DNA of 64,000 nt from the NCBI GenBank assembly GCA_036362985.1, contig JAYGXS010000004.1:69703781-69767780 (forward strand), in the 5' to 3' direction. The notes below the pieces were generated by a model. That model was not told the DNA's origin. It saw nothing but the letters and a program-made list of their open reading frames with translations, and searched no databases. A program made the position numbers and the translations under genes. The DNA is from Ligula intestinalis. Its lineage: Eukaryota; Platyhelminthes; Cestoda; Diphyllobothriidea; Diphyllobothriidae. Below are positions 1 to 11,087 of this stretch, piece after piece (position 1 is the first letter of the stretch; each line of letters opens with the position of its first letter).

Positions 1-48
1 TTATGCGGTGTATTGGCTTGCATTTGATACAGCAGCGCACGCCCGACC

Positions 49-73
49 CGTCTAGTCTCTTCGAGACTCATGG
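49..73 (-). ncRNA. Degenerate hammerhead-like core downstream of PLE-1
   Basis: About 140 nt after the PLE-1 stop the minus strand carries ATGA followed by a GTCTC/GAGAC hairpin and then TAGACGGG. Against the other PLE families this occupies the place of CTGATGA, stem II and GAAAC. Two core positions are changed, so it is probably a decayed relic. Confidence 0.3.
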
Positions 74-212
74 GAGAAGGTGAAGAGTGCGGAGCCGCTA
101 ACTACGTCCTCTATCACTTTAAATTAACCCCTGAGGCCGTCACTTCATATACCAACCTGTTGGTTCAGCTGGTTGACTTCATCTAAACAGATGGTCGAAC
201 ACAAACTCTGGC

Positions 213-2544
213 TCAAAGCCCTCGTCTTTCTGCCGTCCTTTTCTTTCGTGTGCCCGTTCGAGCAATCACGTTTGAGCCACTCTGTGTATCTCTGGCTGTG
301 TCCTCAGTCTTCTTGTCACCTGATCCCCTGCCTGTTACAGTGTCACCCTCTTGGGTGTTCTTCCCGTGGCCTTTTGTGACACCATGTCTGGTGCTCGGAA
401 CAAGAGCGTTGGTCGCGGCTGCGGCGGCTGGTCGCGTGGTCATGCCGCATACGCCGTGTGTTGATTCCGTCACCTCCCGTGATGTCTCGAGTGTTTCCGG
501 CATGCCCACGTTGATGTTGTCTAACCGCGTGTTAACTTCACGTGCGTCGGTGTTGGCCGCGTGAGCGCTTGGTCCATCGTCCGCCGTCACGCCCGGACTT
601 GTTCCCTGCCCGCTTTGTCTGATATCGCGTCCCTCCCCGGATAAGAAGGTTCTTAAAACAACATAGGGGGGGGGTAAATTTATGTGACGGTTGACTGAAC
701 AGTCGGTCAACATCCAAGCCTCTTTAATCTGCCTTGACGTGTGATAATCACCTCGGCCCACAATTTCAACTGCGTCAAAGTTGAAGTCGTGTCCCAACGC
801 TGACGCACGGGTGACTACCTCCGACTTTGGGTCCAACATCCTCAGGGCCCACTCATGCTCCTTCATTCGCGTTTGAAGTTGTCGCCCGGTTTGTCCAACA
901 TAATTTTACGTTCCACAGCTGTACTGAAGTCGGTATACAGCGCCTGACTTCTCCTGCTTAGGTATAAGGTCTTTCGGTTGCATTACCTGCTGTCGGATGG
1001 TGCATGTAGGCTTGTGGGCAACCCCTATTCCAAGATGCGCGAGAGATCTAGCCACAACTTCGGAGATGGCTTTCATGTACGGGATGCTCCGCCAGGACTT
1101 TGATAAGCAGGGTCACTCGGTTCACGGGCTGGGTGGCATTTTAACCCGTTCAACAAAAGCTTGTGGATAGACATTTTCTCTGAACAGTTTTTGGAGGAGC
1201 TTTGTCTCGTCACGTTTGGCAGCTGGCGCGCTGCAGTGGGTTTCTACCCGTCGGTATAGCGTGCGTATACAACTGCGCTTGTGTTGTAGCGGATGATTGC
1301 TATTGTAACTCAATATTTGTGACGTGTTTATTGGTTGACAATAGACAGACGTCGATAGTTTGCCGTCCACTTGGCGGCATACGAGAACGTCTAGGAACGG
1401 AAGTCGGCCCTCCATCTCTTCTTCCATCGTGAACTATAGGTCGGGAAGAATTGAGTTCAGTCGTTCCTTGCAGTGGTTGATTTGACTCTGGTTGATGACA
1501 ACAAAAGTACTGTCAACGTAGTGTGCCCAAAACTTCGGCTCGCACTCTTCAAACAACCATCTCTCGAGTTTTTTGTAGTACGATCTCAGCAATGAACCCG
1601 GAGATTGGGGACCCCATTGAAGTGACCTTGATTTGTTCGTGCGTGGTCTTTTCGAAGGTAAAGAAGGCTCTGAGGCAATGCTCCACGAGTTCTATTATAT
1701 CCTGGGATGTGGGTTGACCATCTCTCTCATCGTACTTCTGAAGTAGGAGATCACGGATGGTTTCAACAGCAAGCGCCTGTGGTATGGAGGTTAAGAGCGA
1801 GATGACATCGAAAGACACCATCCTTTCATCTGGCTCCACTCTGCACGTCTTTATTTTGTCAAAGAACTCTACCGCTGAATGGACTGTCGTTCGTGAGCCC
1901 CCCGTGAGAAACTTGAGTCTGTGGAATAATCATTTTTCCAGCCCGTATGTAGGCGTGCCTCGGAGGGAGACGATTGGCCGTAAGGGAACGCCTGGCTTGG
2001 GTACTTTTGGGAGACCGTAGAAGCATGCCATAGCCGCTTCGGTAGGCTTCGCCTTGTACCAGTCCTTGATGGTGATGACCTTTTCGTTCTTTAGTCGACC
2101 CAGGGTTCTATTCACCTTGGCTAGTACCGGCTTCGGGCCGGCGGCGTCGCTGACTCTGTAAGACTCTTGATCACTGAGGAGCGTTCGGATTTTGTTTTGG
2201 TAGTCAGTTTTATCTAGCACCACCGTTGATCGACCCTTGTCGGCAAGTAGAATGACTACTTGCTCGTCTGCTTTTTATCCTCTTAGGGCCTTTTGCTCTC
2301 CTCCCAGAATTGAGTAAGTTTTTTGGTGCGAAATAACAAGGGAGGTGACCTGGTGTCGAAGTAACTCCTTGGTTTCGTCTACAGCCCCAGTTTGGCGTAG
2401 CACTGATTCGAAGGCGGTAACAAAGGTGATCGGGTCAGCGTCGGTCTTTTGAATACGGCTCCTCATTGCAGAACTTTTGCTTCAACCCCGCTTAGTTGTT
2501 TTGACGAAAGGTTGTGCACTAACGTTTCCTAGGTCTTCGGGCAT
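213..2544 (-). pseudogene. PLE-1: Penelope-like element, reverse transcriptase plus GIY-YIG endonuclease, broken
   Basis: Read from 2544 downwards on the minus strand: an N-terminal region (DADPITFVTAFESVLRQTG), a fingers region (FYGLPKVPKPGVPLRPIVS), the palm (MVSFDVISLLTSIP and MGSPISGFIAEI), a segment where Y-V-D-D is expected but YVDS is read (1509-1520), the thumb region (LPFLDVLVCR) and a GIY-YIG endonuclease (SGAVYRLQYSCG, NYVGQTGR, QIKEAW, SVNRHINL) with a low-complexity tail ending at 213. This is the RT plus GIY-YIG order of Penelope-like retroelements. A frameshift follows the first codons, a TAG lies at 1434-1436 and a TAA at 906-908, with other frame changes. The YVDS change removes the second Asp of the active-site pair, so the copy is dead. 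Confidence 0.9.
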
Positions 2545-2864
2545 TGTGCGGTCCTGCACAGGTGCCTTGCCAACTATATCATGCCAAAATGCCTATCCTA
2601 CAAGCCTTCTGTCAACACAGAGTGGGCTAAACAAACGATGTTTCGACACAGTCGACGAATGACCAGAGTGCTCATTCAAGATTGTCATCTCCGATCAACA
2701 AAATATGCATGCATTTGTGAGAAGTTTACGATACTTTTCAACCACCGTTGCAATGAAGCGATCACCGTCACCTTAGAATACACCTTGATGGCCTTGGGAC
2801 GACACTAGCGAGTAAAAAGGGATGAAGATTTATCTATGAAATTCGGGGCACTGCAGACCGCACA

Positions 2865-3075
2865 ATGCCGAAGACCGAGGAAACGTTAGTGCACAACCTC
2901 TCCTTAAAACAACTTAGCGAGGTTGAAACAAAATTTCTGCAACGAGGAGCCGGATTCAACACGACCGACGCTGACCCGATCACCTTTGTTGCCTTACTTT
3001 GAATCAGTGCCACAGTAGACTAGCGCTGCGGACGAAACCAAGGAGGACTCAAGGGAATATCTTGATCGACACGCT
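2865..3075 (+). pseudogene. Inverted partial copy of PLE-1 N-terminal coding region
   Basis: The plus strand here reads MPKTEETLVHNLSLKQ, then RGAGFNTTDADPITFV, the same N-terminal region found on the minus strand from 2544. The two copies diverge head to head with about 320 bp between the ATG codons. This copy stops after roughly 45 codons (VALL then TGA) and similarity fades near 3075. It keeps the frame of the first codons that the minus copy has lost through one extra C. Confidence 0.8.
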
Positions 3076-3079
3076 GGTT

Positions 3080-4039
3080 GGCCAGCAGCATTATTATACT
3101 GCTGGTAAATTTAAACAGGAAGCTATTTTTCAAAGTCCGCCTGAATAAGGCTTCGAATGAGGAAATGTTTTCTTAAATGGCACGGCCAACGCATAGGCGT
3201 TTTTGTCTGACGGGTTCCGCTGTAAATATTAGTACCTTAAACTGTAGCCGCTCAAAACAATTTATTTTTAAATCACATAAGTGGAACACAGAACACCCCA
3301 GTTGTGATGATCAAAAATTGTTTGAAGACTGATTTTGCCTGAAATCAACGAATTTCCACGAAGGAACTCTGTTTTCGGCAAATAAAGGCACACTTCATTG
3401 AATGGAGCTGTGGAACTATTCAAATGAGCAACGCTGTACCCGGTGACGATAAACTTCTAGGCGCTGAAAGCATAGGCCAGAAACAGCATTTTTTTACCTA
3501 GAGGTGGAAAAATAAAGCGGTTAAAATTGTCTGAGCTCAAACCAAAAGCTCAAACCCAGGTCTGACGTACGGTACCTTGGCGGACTAGTGAAAAAATGTA
3601 CTGTCAGGTGCCGGCAACTCTTATAACCCTTCTAAGGGCATTAAGTATATTATAAATCCTTTCCCATTCATTTACCAATGAAACGCCACAAGCAGAATCC
3701 GATTGTCGTGAGCTAAGTCCCTTTATAACTGCTTCATTGCAGGACATTTTGTCGAATTTCAACGCAACCAAAAGCAATTCATAACTTCCAGCTGTTTAAA
3801 CGGTCAATACGCCAAAGAAAACTCCTTTTTCGTAAGTCTACTAAGGAAGTTTGCGCACCATTTCCAAATGATAGCTTACTACTACTGATAACTGTATTAA
3901 TTCGTACTCTCTGTCTAAACCGGTGGTCAAAGCTTACGTATTTGACAGCTACATAAACTGAAAATTACGTACCAAGTGGATATATTTGTTCTACCGTGTC
4001 TATGTGGGTGGTTCATATGCTTCTGTTGGTGCTGCGAAC
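3080..4039. other. Intergenic stretch without recognisable genes
   Basis: AT-rich sequence with stop codons in all frames. I see no domain, RNA gene or clear repeat arm. Confidence 0.6.
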
Positions 4040-4850
4040 CATACGTTTGAAAAGAAGCAGATTCGATCGCTGGGACAACACTTTAATTCGTCTGACGTTT
4101 CAACCTCCGTCGCCAGTTCCTCATCAGAGACATGAGCAGAAAGCAGTAGCGGAAACGGGTAGACACGTGCATCTATAGGACACAGTCATTACTGCACACG
4201 TATGGCAAATAACGACACTTACTTGCTTGATGACTAGCATGTTGACCGTGACTTGCTGAACTTCCATCATACATGGTGGAATCGGACGTGATGATTGTTT
4301 GGCCATCTGATTCCCCGGTGTTGGTGTAAGACGTGTCAGTGTCCTGTGCGTCCCCCGGTGACCACTTGCTTCAGCCAAATTGAGCCGCAGCACCGAATAT
4401 GGATTGGGCACGGATGATTGGATTGGGACTGGAGGACCAGTGAACAATGATTTAAGTAAATCTTGGCTCACACGATTATCGGCTCCTCATCAAACTTGAA
4501 TGTTTGGCCATGTCTCGTCAAACGAGCCGTGACTTGAGAATTGGTAGCATGTCGCCGCACAACTGCCCTGCTTTTCGTAATATTCATCTTGAGAAGTCTT
4601 TCGGTGATCCCATCTCCTTCTGGGCTCCAGATATTTCTTGCCGAAGCAGTGGGTCTTTCGGTTTCCTTGTCCGACGCCTTATGGTTGCGTCCGCGGCTTC
4701 TGTGCGACTCCAACACCAAGTAGTGCAAAAAGGCGGCCGACGGCCTGCGAGACGTTTTCTGTGTACGGGGTCGCTTGCCAAAATGTTTTTTTTGCCAATC
4801 TCGTTTGGGCATATCCTACTCTAATAGTCTCAATTTGTCAGCGCACTGTG
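4040..4850 (-). pseudogene. PLE family A: endonuclease C-terminus and 3' end
   Basis: The minus strand shows TIRR-TRKPKDPLLRQEISG, the segment just before GIY-YIG domains of PLEs. After an apparent internal deletion it reads NSQVTARLTRHGQTFKFDEE and, in another frame, NRVSQDLLKSLFTG and NPYSVLRLNL, the end of the endonuclease. A 3' tail shared with copies at 6.2, 7.0 and 16.4 kb follows, ending in a hammerhead-like core at 4092-4127 and the CCCAGCGATCGAATC terminal segment. Several frameshifts make it non-functional. Confidence 0.8.
4092..4127 (-). ncRNA. Hammerhead-like core of PLE-A (4 kb copy)
   Basis: The minus strand reads CTGATGA (4121-4127), a GGAACTGGCGACGGAGGTT interval and GAAACGTCAG. 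The stem II interval is mismatched compared with copies at 14.7 and 37.6 kb. It lies at the 3' end of the PLE-A copy. Confidence 0.5.
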
Positions 4851-4854
4851 CCCT

Positions 4855-5460
4855 GATAGTCTTGAAAGCACGCCGAACGACCGTATTCATCCTTAGAAAT
4901 TTAAAGACTATCAAGATTAGAACTAGCCATTATAATATGTACGTGAGACCTAGGCTTGAATACTGCTCGCCCCTATTCAGTCTTCTGCGCCCTAGCGAAC
5001 GGAAGAAAATAGAATCGGTGCAGCACTTCTTCACTAGAAGAGTTTTCACTACAGAATACCGTAACTTAACCTACCAAAAAAGGTGCGAACTTATAAAGCT
5101 GGATCCCCTGTGGCTTCATCGAGTGCAGAAAGGTCTATTTTTTACTGTTTAAACTTTTAAACGGTCAAACCTTTAATCCTCTTAGTACAATAAGGCAGCT
5201 TGAGCACTCTCGAAGCGTCAGTCATCGAGACGTATTTTTATTTCTTCCTATGGCACGTACAGTTAAGTACCGGCAATTCTTTTCAGTAAACGCCATATCA
5301 ATTTGCAATAAGCTGCCCAAAATTATTGAAACCCAGCAAACCTACCCTAAGTTAAAGAGAGCTATAACTTGTTTTCTACTGACAGGACAACTTTCACGAA
5401 TTTTTGGTGCTGACTCGGTGGAATCTCTCTTTCACTCTGATGGCGTTCGTGGACTTTGAA
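4855..5460 (+). pseudogene. 3' fragment of a CR1/Jockey-group LINE reverse transcriptase
   Basis: The translation YNMYVRPRLEYCSPLFS, then QHFFTRRVFT, YQKRCELIKLDPLWLHR, and after a frameshift YRQFFSVNAISICNKLP matches the conserved C-terminal part of CR1/Jockey-group non-LTR reverse transcriptases (YVRP-LEY.SPVW..., ...FF..R....WN.LP). The 5' two thirds are absent, typical of 5' truncation. The frame breaks near 5155. Confidence 0.8.
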
Positions 5461-5718
5461 CCCCGCCAGGCTTCATGCTGAAGATAATGCTGCTGAAGCA
5501 GCAGCCCGCAGTCTGCTAACCCTTCAGCCGATAGCGCGCAACTTTTGCCGACAACCATTGAAGGAAGACTGAGAACACTGTGTTCTTGTGCCAACCCTCG
5601 CCGTATGGAACTTATGTCCTTAAACGATATGAAACATTTCTCCTGCTGATGAGTCAACTCAGCTTACAACTGTACATTTATTCCGTTTGTATCATGCCTT
5701 TGAAGGCATTTTTTTCAC

Positions 5719-5811
5719 TTGAAAAAAACTCCCTATCTCGCCCAGTATTGACAAAACAAAAAACCTGAAACAAATATAATACTGGCTGCAACATAGGGAG
5801 TTTTTTTAAGG
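5719..5811. repeat. Short palindromic (foldback) element
   Basis: Two ~31-bp arms around AAAAAAACTCCCTAT and CCAGTATT face each other at 5719-5749 and 5776-5811, separated by about 26 bp. The ~93-bp segment could fold into a near-complete hairpin, as small MITE-like elements do. No coding capacity. Confidence 0.75.
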
Positions 5812-6423
5812 TTTTTTCCGGTCTTCGAGGTGTTGGAAGGCGCCCAAGAGGCGCCGTACCTCTCCTCACGCTAGGTATGCCAGGCATGCTAAAAATTCAC
5901 ACGTGCATATCCAAACCTGCAGTCTGCCTGCCAGCTTCGCTTTCATACGTGAAGCGTAGACGCTGACAAAACCCGGTGTGGACATGGGTGACGCATAGAA
6001 CTGCCCGATTATGACTCCTACAATCCGAGTCATGCAAACTGCCCTGTTTCGCTGCAAGTATATGAAATAAGGCTACTGAACTGGGCTAAGACGTAAGGCT
6101 GCTAAGAAATAAATATTGCAGCATAGTGTTGAAAAGCTTACGGTTTAAAAGGCGAACCCGTCCCTACACCAGTGTCACGACCTGTCATATTCGATACGGT
6201 GGCTCTTTTTGGCCAAAGCAAGTCGCCACTTGCGGAACGCACAGGCCACCGCGTCGTCCTAGGTCAACATCGGAGAACCAGATGGCCGAGCAATAATCAA
6301 GTTCGACTCTACCACCCGTGATGAAGATGCAACAAGTCAGAGCTCGCATACCGGTCATCAAGCAATCAATACACAAAAGGGCAATTATCGTTATTTGTCA
6401 TACGTGTGCAGCAATGACTCTGC

Positions 6424-6436
6424 CCTATAAATACTG
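6424..6436 (+). promoter_or_regulatory. Conserved TATA-like box upstream of PLE-A hammerhead core
   Basis: CCTATAAATACTGC recurs about 50-70 nt before the hammerhead-like core in PLE-A copies (6424, 7208 and, on the minus strand, around 14566-14578; CCTATAAATAATG at 53486). Its position and conservation suggest a promoter element, but no transcript evidence is available. Confidence 0.4.
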
Positions 6437-6481
6437 CGCAGGTGTTATCCGTTTCTTCTATTGCTTTATGCGTCTGCGCCA

Positions 6482-6515
6482 GGTGAAGAATCCGCGATGG
6501 ATGTCGAACGTCAGG
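6482..6515 (+). ncRNA. Hammerhead-like core of PLE-A (array unit 1)
   Basis: GGTGAAGAATCCGCGATGG followed by ATGTCGAACGTCAGG aligns with the PLE-A core. ATCCG/TGGAT form stem II, but CTGATGA and GAAAC are both altered (GTGAAGA, GAAC), so cleavage is unlikely. Confidence 0.4.
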
Positions 6516-7274
6516 CGAATCAAGATGTTGTCCCAGCGATCAAATATCCTTCTCAAATAGTTCCTGCGACTTTTATGTTCGCTTGTATTCAACTGTACTG
6601 GGTCGCCAAACCCTACCTCTCTTCCTGCTAGGTATGTCAGGCATGCCAAATATTTTCACGCGCATATCCAAACCTGCAGTCTGCCTTCCAGCTTCGCTTA
6701 CATATGTGAAGCGCAGACGCAGGAAATGTGTTTGACAGAACCTGGCGCAGAAATGGGTGACGTATAGGACGGCCCGGTTATGACTCCTACAATCCAAGTC
6801 ATGCAAAGTGTCCTCTTTTTATTGCAGTTAGATGGACCAAGCCTACAGAACTGGGCCAATACTTAAAGCCGTTAGGAAATCAATACCGCAGCATAACATT
6901 GAAAAGCTTATTAAGTAAAAGGTGAATCGTTCCATAAAAAGTGCAACAACCCGTACAATCCGCATTCGGTACTGAGGCTCAATTTGGCCACAGCAAGTGG
7001 CCACTTGGGGAACGCTTAGGCCACCGCGACGTCTTACGCCAATACCGGGGAACCAGCTGGCCAAGCAATCATCACGTCCAGTTTCACCACGCGTGATGAA
7101 AGTGCAACAATTCAGAGCCCGCGTGCTGGTAAGCAAGCGATCAGCGCACAAGGGGGCGATTACAGTTAATTATCGCTTCTTACCGTACGTGCGCAGTCAT
7201 GACTCTTTCCTATAAATACTGCAATTTTCTGTGCATGTGTTGAACCTTTCTGTTACTGCTTTCTGCGCATGTTA

Positions 7275-7311
7275 TAGATGAAGAATCTACGATGGATGTT
7301 GAAATGTCAGG
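7275..7311 (+). ncRNA. Hammerhead-like core of PLE-A (array unit 2)
   Basis: GATGAAGAATCTACGATGG then ATGTTGAAATGTCAGG is the same motif 793 bp after the first. The CTGATGA core has decayed to TAGATGA, and GAAAC reads GAAAT. Confidence 0.4.
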
Positions 7312-7837
7312 TGAATGGAGATGTTGTCCCAGCGATCGAATCTTCTGTTCAGCTAGTTCCTGCGACTCGTATGTTCACTTGCATTGAACTGCACTATGTC
7401 ACTAAACCCTACCTCTCTTCCCGCTTGATAAGTCAGACATGCCAAATATTTCCACGCCCATATCTAAGCCTGCAGTCTGCATGCCAGCTTCGCTTTTATA
7501 AGTGAGGCGCCGACAGAACCTGGCGCATAAATGGGTGACGCATAGAGCTGCCCGGTTAGGACTCCTGCAATCTGAGTCATACAAACTGTCCTGTTTTTAT
7601 CACAGGAAGCTGGACCAGAGCTACAGAACTGGACCAATCTTGAGGCTGTATCTGCGTAGCACTGAAAAGCTTACGGTGTGAAAGGTTTTCCATACTTCAT
7701 AACATTTACGTGAGAGAAGTATTTCCTGGTTCATCCTGATTACCTAAGGAATATAACTATATTCAGTTTTCGATAAAACTTCCGTCTAGAAGGCTTTAGA
7801 AAAGGTATGGTAAATATTTTAATGGCAAAGGTAGGTT

Positions 7838-8362
7838 AAGTTATGCATCTCATATAGCCCTATTCCCGCCATTTTTTTCCTACGGAAACGGGGGTGGAGA
7901 AATAGGATGGCAGCGAAGAAAATGTGTAGAAGTGAGTGTAAAGTGGAAAAATGAAGTTGAACTAATTACGCATGGCCGCTGGGAATGAGGCGTCCCATCT
8001 GTAAATTGAAGGTGTTAATGGCGTTCCGCGCAGTAGACCATACGAATCTAATTCCAGAACGGTTAGCTGGACCACAGGCTAGTTTAAAAAGACAACCTCC
8101 TAAAATGTCTATTTATTGAGGAATTTTAATAAACCTGCATTGTTATAATCAGGTTTTTACGCAATATGTTAAACATTAACACAGATTAGGAAAATATGCA
8201 GATATAAATCAAGAAAATTTCTGAATAAAATGAAATAAAAATGCATATAGCAGTTATTAAGGTATATTCTACTGCCTATCCTATGTCACCGCCCATTAAA
8301 AACTTTTAACTACCGTTTTCGTAGGAAAAAGTGGTGGAAATATGGGTATATGGGGTACACTT
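7838..8362. mobile_element. Inverted-repeat (MITE-like) element E, copy 1
   Basis: The left end (CCCTATTCCCGCC, TTTCCTACGGAAACGG) and the right end (CCGTTTTCGTAGGAAA, TATGGGTATATGGGG) are inverted repeats of about 40 bp around ~430 bp of non-coding AT-rich DNA. Related copies occur at 11.09, 48.57-49.98 and 57.09-57.67 kb. No transposase frame is visible, so it is probably non-autonomous. Confidence 0.7.
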
Positions 8363-8926
8363 CGTAAACTTCGTTTGCCATCTTAGTGCATGTGGCAGAA
8401 AAACTTGCTAGAAAACCCACAACTAAACCTCTATTTTGGGTTCGCTGTTACGATCGAAATTAATCAGCTGTTTTTGCTCTGTTTTTGCGATAGTCCATTT
8501 GGATCATTAAGCGAACATCAACAGTTTGGATTAACTTCTGCTGAAATGTGCATTCACTTGGTATCAATGGGATAGAGTTATGACAAGCAAAAGGTCACAA
8601 TTAATTATTATAAAGAGTTGACTACTTTTATCGGCTGAGAAGTCAGTAAACGTTCAGTTCAGTTTCATTAGGGAAATATAGGTAAATACCTTTGAGCTCC
8701 CTCTTTGAACATAGCTATGATGCAGAACATCGAGCGTTGCCAGTTATGGAACTGAGGTAGGGGGGCAGACGTGAAGTATGTTTTCCCTACCATAAGTCCA
8801 CTTACAACTTCAGACCAAAAAGAGTAAAGATGCAAGTTCATTCTTTCAACAGTGCAACCTCCTGAATTCTCGTCAATGTTTGATTTGAGCCGCCATTTTC
8901 CTCCTTTTATTGGCACGAGCATTTTT
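8363..8926. other. Non-coding stretch
   Basis: Short frames only; none resembles a known family and no repeat arms were recognised. Confidence 0.5.
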
Positions 8927-9200
8927 CTTACATATACGTCGGCTGGCCTACTTCGCCCATTATAAACCGATTTTTATTTTTATTTTTTTATCTTAGGTAA
9001 AATTAGGTCACGATTGCACAAGGTCACAACGCCAACGGCGTTTTAAAAGCAGTCCAATTTGCCCTATAGTAAACGAATATGTCTAGGCAATTATGGATTA
9101 TTTTTGATATCCCGGTGTTGTGAGTTTGTGCGCGCCTAATTTTATGCTTTTTGAATGGAAGGCATATTTTGTTAAAATTTTGGAATGACATGGTCGAAAT
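8927..9200. repeat. Dispersed repeat F, copy 1
   Basis: The stretch shares CACAAGGTCACAACGC, TTTTGATATCCCGGTGTTG and GTGCGCGCCTAA with 33910-34200 in the same order and spacing. Non-coding, at the intron side of the last recognised GRK exon. Confidence 0.65.
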
Positions 9201-9359
9201 AAAACACATCTCGCCCTATCTCATCAGAAAATGCCCACTCAGTTTAAACTGTTAAAACCTGCCGATTTTAAGTTAAACACGTTCACATATTCGCTTGTCC
9301 ATGAAAATACCAGGGATAACGTGTAGTTTCGGTTTGAGACAAAATAAATTGCAACTCAC

Positions 9360-9629
9360 CATTGTCATCGTCATTCGATCAATTTCATGTTTGTCCCGCA
9401 CCTTATGATGCCGGAAGGGGCTGTGACCTCGCAGGAGCTTGTATAACATGCATCCAAGGGAGAACCAATCAGCGGAAGAGTCATAGGATCGGCCTCTCTG
9501 AAGCACCTCGGGCGCCATATAGCCATGCGTACCGACGCTGGCATGGGGCCGTTTGCGGGAGAAGTCACAGGCGAGGCCAAGATCACTGATCCGTACGTGT
9601 CCGTGCTCGTCGAGCAGAATGTTGGCGGG
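9360..9629 (-). CDS. GRK2: GRK2/3-type receptor kinase, activation segment exon
   Basis: Ninety codons from acceptor CTGCCCAG read [18 protein letters not shown], then [40 protein letters not shown] and end [10 protein letters not shown] at donor GTGAGT. It holds the DLG (DFG-equivalent) metal-binding motif, the GTHGYMAPE activation segment and the RGHSPFR region typical of GRK2/3. The remaining kinase C-lobe, AGC tail and PH domain were not found in bases 1-9359 and presumably lie beyond the left edge. Confidence 0.97.
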
Positions 9630-10049
9630 CTGGGCAGAGCAGAGCGGGAGAGAGCGGAATGAAAAAATCAATATTGAAACCATCTCATGAATATACTCGA
9701 ATATGCGTGCCCCGATAAGATAGCGTGTGAATGGACGTGGCGTGAACAGGGACCAATCAATAATCGCCACCCCCAACCAACCACATTTACGCGCAGCAAA
9801 AGCCTGTTGTTTTCTCATTTAATCTGACGATGGCTTCTCTTACGAAGCCGAAAGCTCAGGATAAAACTGCGCTGCATAATGTGAGTAACGAATAAAAAAA
9901 TACAAACTTGATTTCGTACAGAAAGGTCAGTAAGCTTACAGGACATGCTCACAAAGGCTATTCAGCAACGTAAGTGAATTAAAACAATGTGGAAAGAAAC
10001 GCAAAGGAAAAAAAACGTTACAACAGGCAGAGGGCTGTGTACACCAGGT

Positions 10050-10330
10050 AGCCAAGGTCAGGTTTAGACCGCCATATATTAGTTGCCTCCAGGTAGCGCG
10101 AGGTACGAGTTGTTCGTGCCCAAACAACTACTTGGAAGGAAGTTTTGAGGTAAACAGAACGACCTGCATCTAGCAAGTGTTTAGAGGCTGATGAACAATA
10201 GGTTCTATTATCCTGCTTCAGTAGCCCACTAGGCAAGTGCTCCTTGGCTCTGGCTTACCGTTCCGTTCGCCCTATGTACTTCCATCCGCAAATGCATCTA
10301 AATTCGTAAACACAATTGGAAGTGTCGCGC
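10050..10330 (-). pseudogene. PLE GIY-YIG endonuclease fragment (PLE-E group)
   Basis: The minus strand reads CVYEFRCICGWKYIGRTER (GIY and YIG strands with the Arg), then a stop, AKEHLPSGLLKQ, ASKHLLDAGR and RYLEATNI with the candidate catalytic Glu. The order matches the GIY-YIG domain of Penelope-like elements. It is 5'-truncated and interrupted, inside a GRK intron. Confidence 0.75.
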
Positions 10331-11087
10331 AATGACAAGGCAAGCTTTGCAAAATTAATTGGTAAGGGCTTTGTTCTATTTCAGAATATGAGTTCAGCAG
10401 AATAGTGTATCCTTTAAATGGCATTAAGCAGGCATCTCTTGATGGTATTAAAAGTTAAATTGCCCTTAGAGAACAAGAATATAAACGCGCACGTTTAGGA
10501 TTTAACTGTTCCACCATTTTAGCTCAAAATGGTTTCGTATACTTGACTCTAAACTATGCTGACTATCCCCGCATTAGTAAATACTGAATAAATGGTTTCA
10601 GTCTCAAAAACGGCAACCTTTACTGGTTGACATTGGGCATTGAAAATAATTACTACAGGAACAGTTTAAAGAGAACAATTAAGTTTGCATCAAGCTTTAT
10701 TTTAAGGACAAATTGTTGCGACGTTGCTGAAACGGATAAGACGCTTTTTGAATCAGCAATCGATAGCTGTTGTAGTCATTTGTCGGAGCATACTCTTCAT
10801 AATTAATCGCCTGTCAACGCACACGTCGATAAGCAGAAACGTATGTCGCCACTTAAGACGCAAAACTGGGATATACGTAAAAGCATAAATAGGTTATTAG
10901 TAAATATTTTACCCCCTCTGCTATTGCCGAAACAAGGCGCCGATAAAAGTACTAAAAAACGGACTTGTTCAAAGTCAGAGCAAAAAACCCGAATCATGTA
11001 TTTCAATATACCGGTGAAAATCAACCATACAATTCAGCTTCGTAAGATTTTAGCATACTCGGATACTAAAGTAGATAAATACGCTCG

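Larger units (their letters stand above)
5850..7690 (+). repeat. Tandem array of PLE-A 3'-end units (~0.78 kb period)
   Basis: A linker containing CTAGGTATGYCAGGCATGC and CCAAACCTGCAGTCTGC begins near 5866, 6625 and 7420. Between linkers lie PLE-A 3' tails at about 6215-6600 and 6985-7390, with recurring GTGGCCACTTGGGG, TATAAATACTGC and hammerhead-like cores at 6482-6515 and 7275-7311. All copies point the same way. The tails read short EN-derived peptides but hold no intact gene. Confidence 0.75.
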
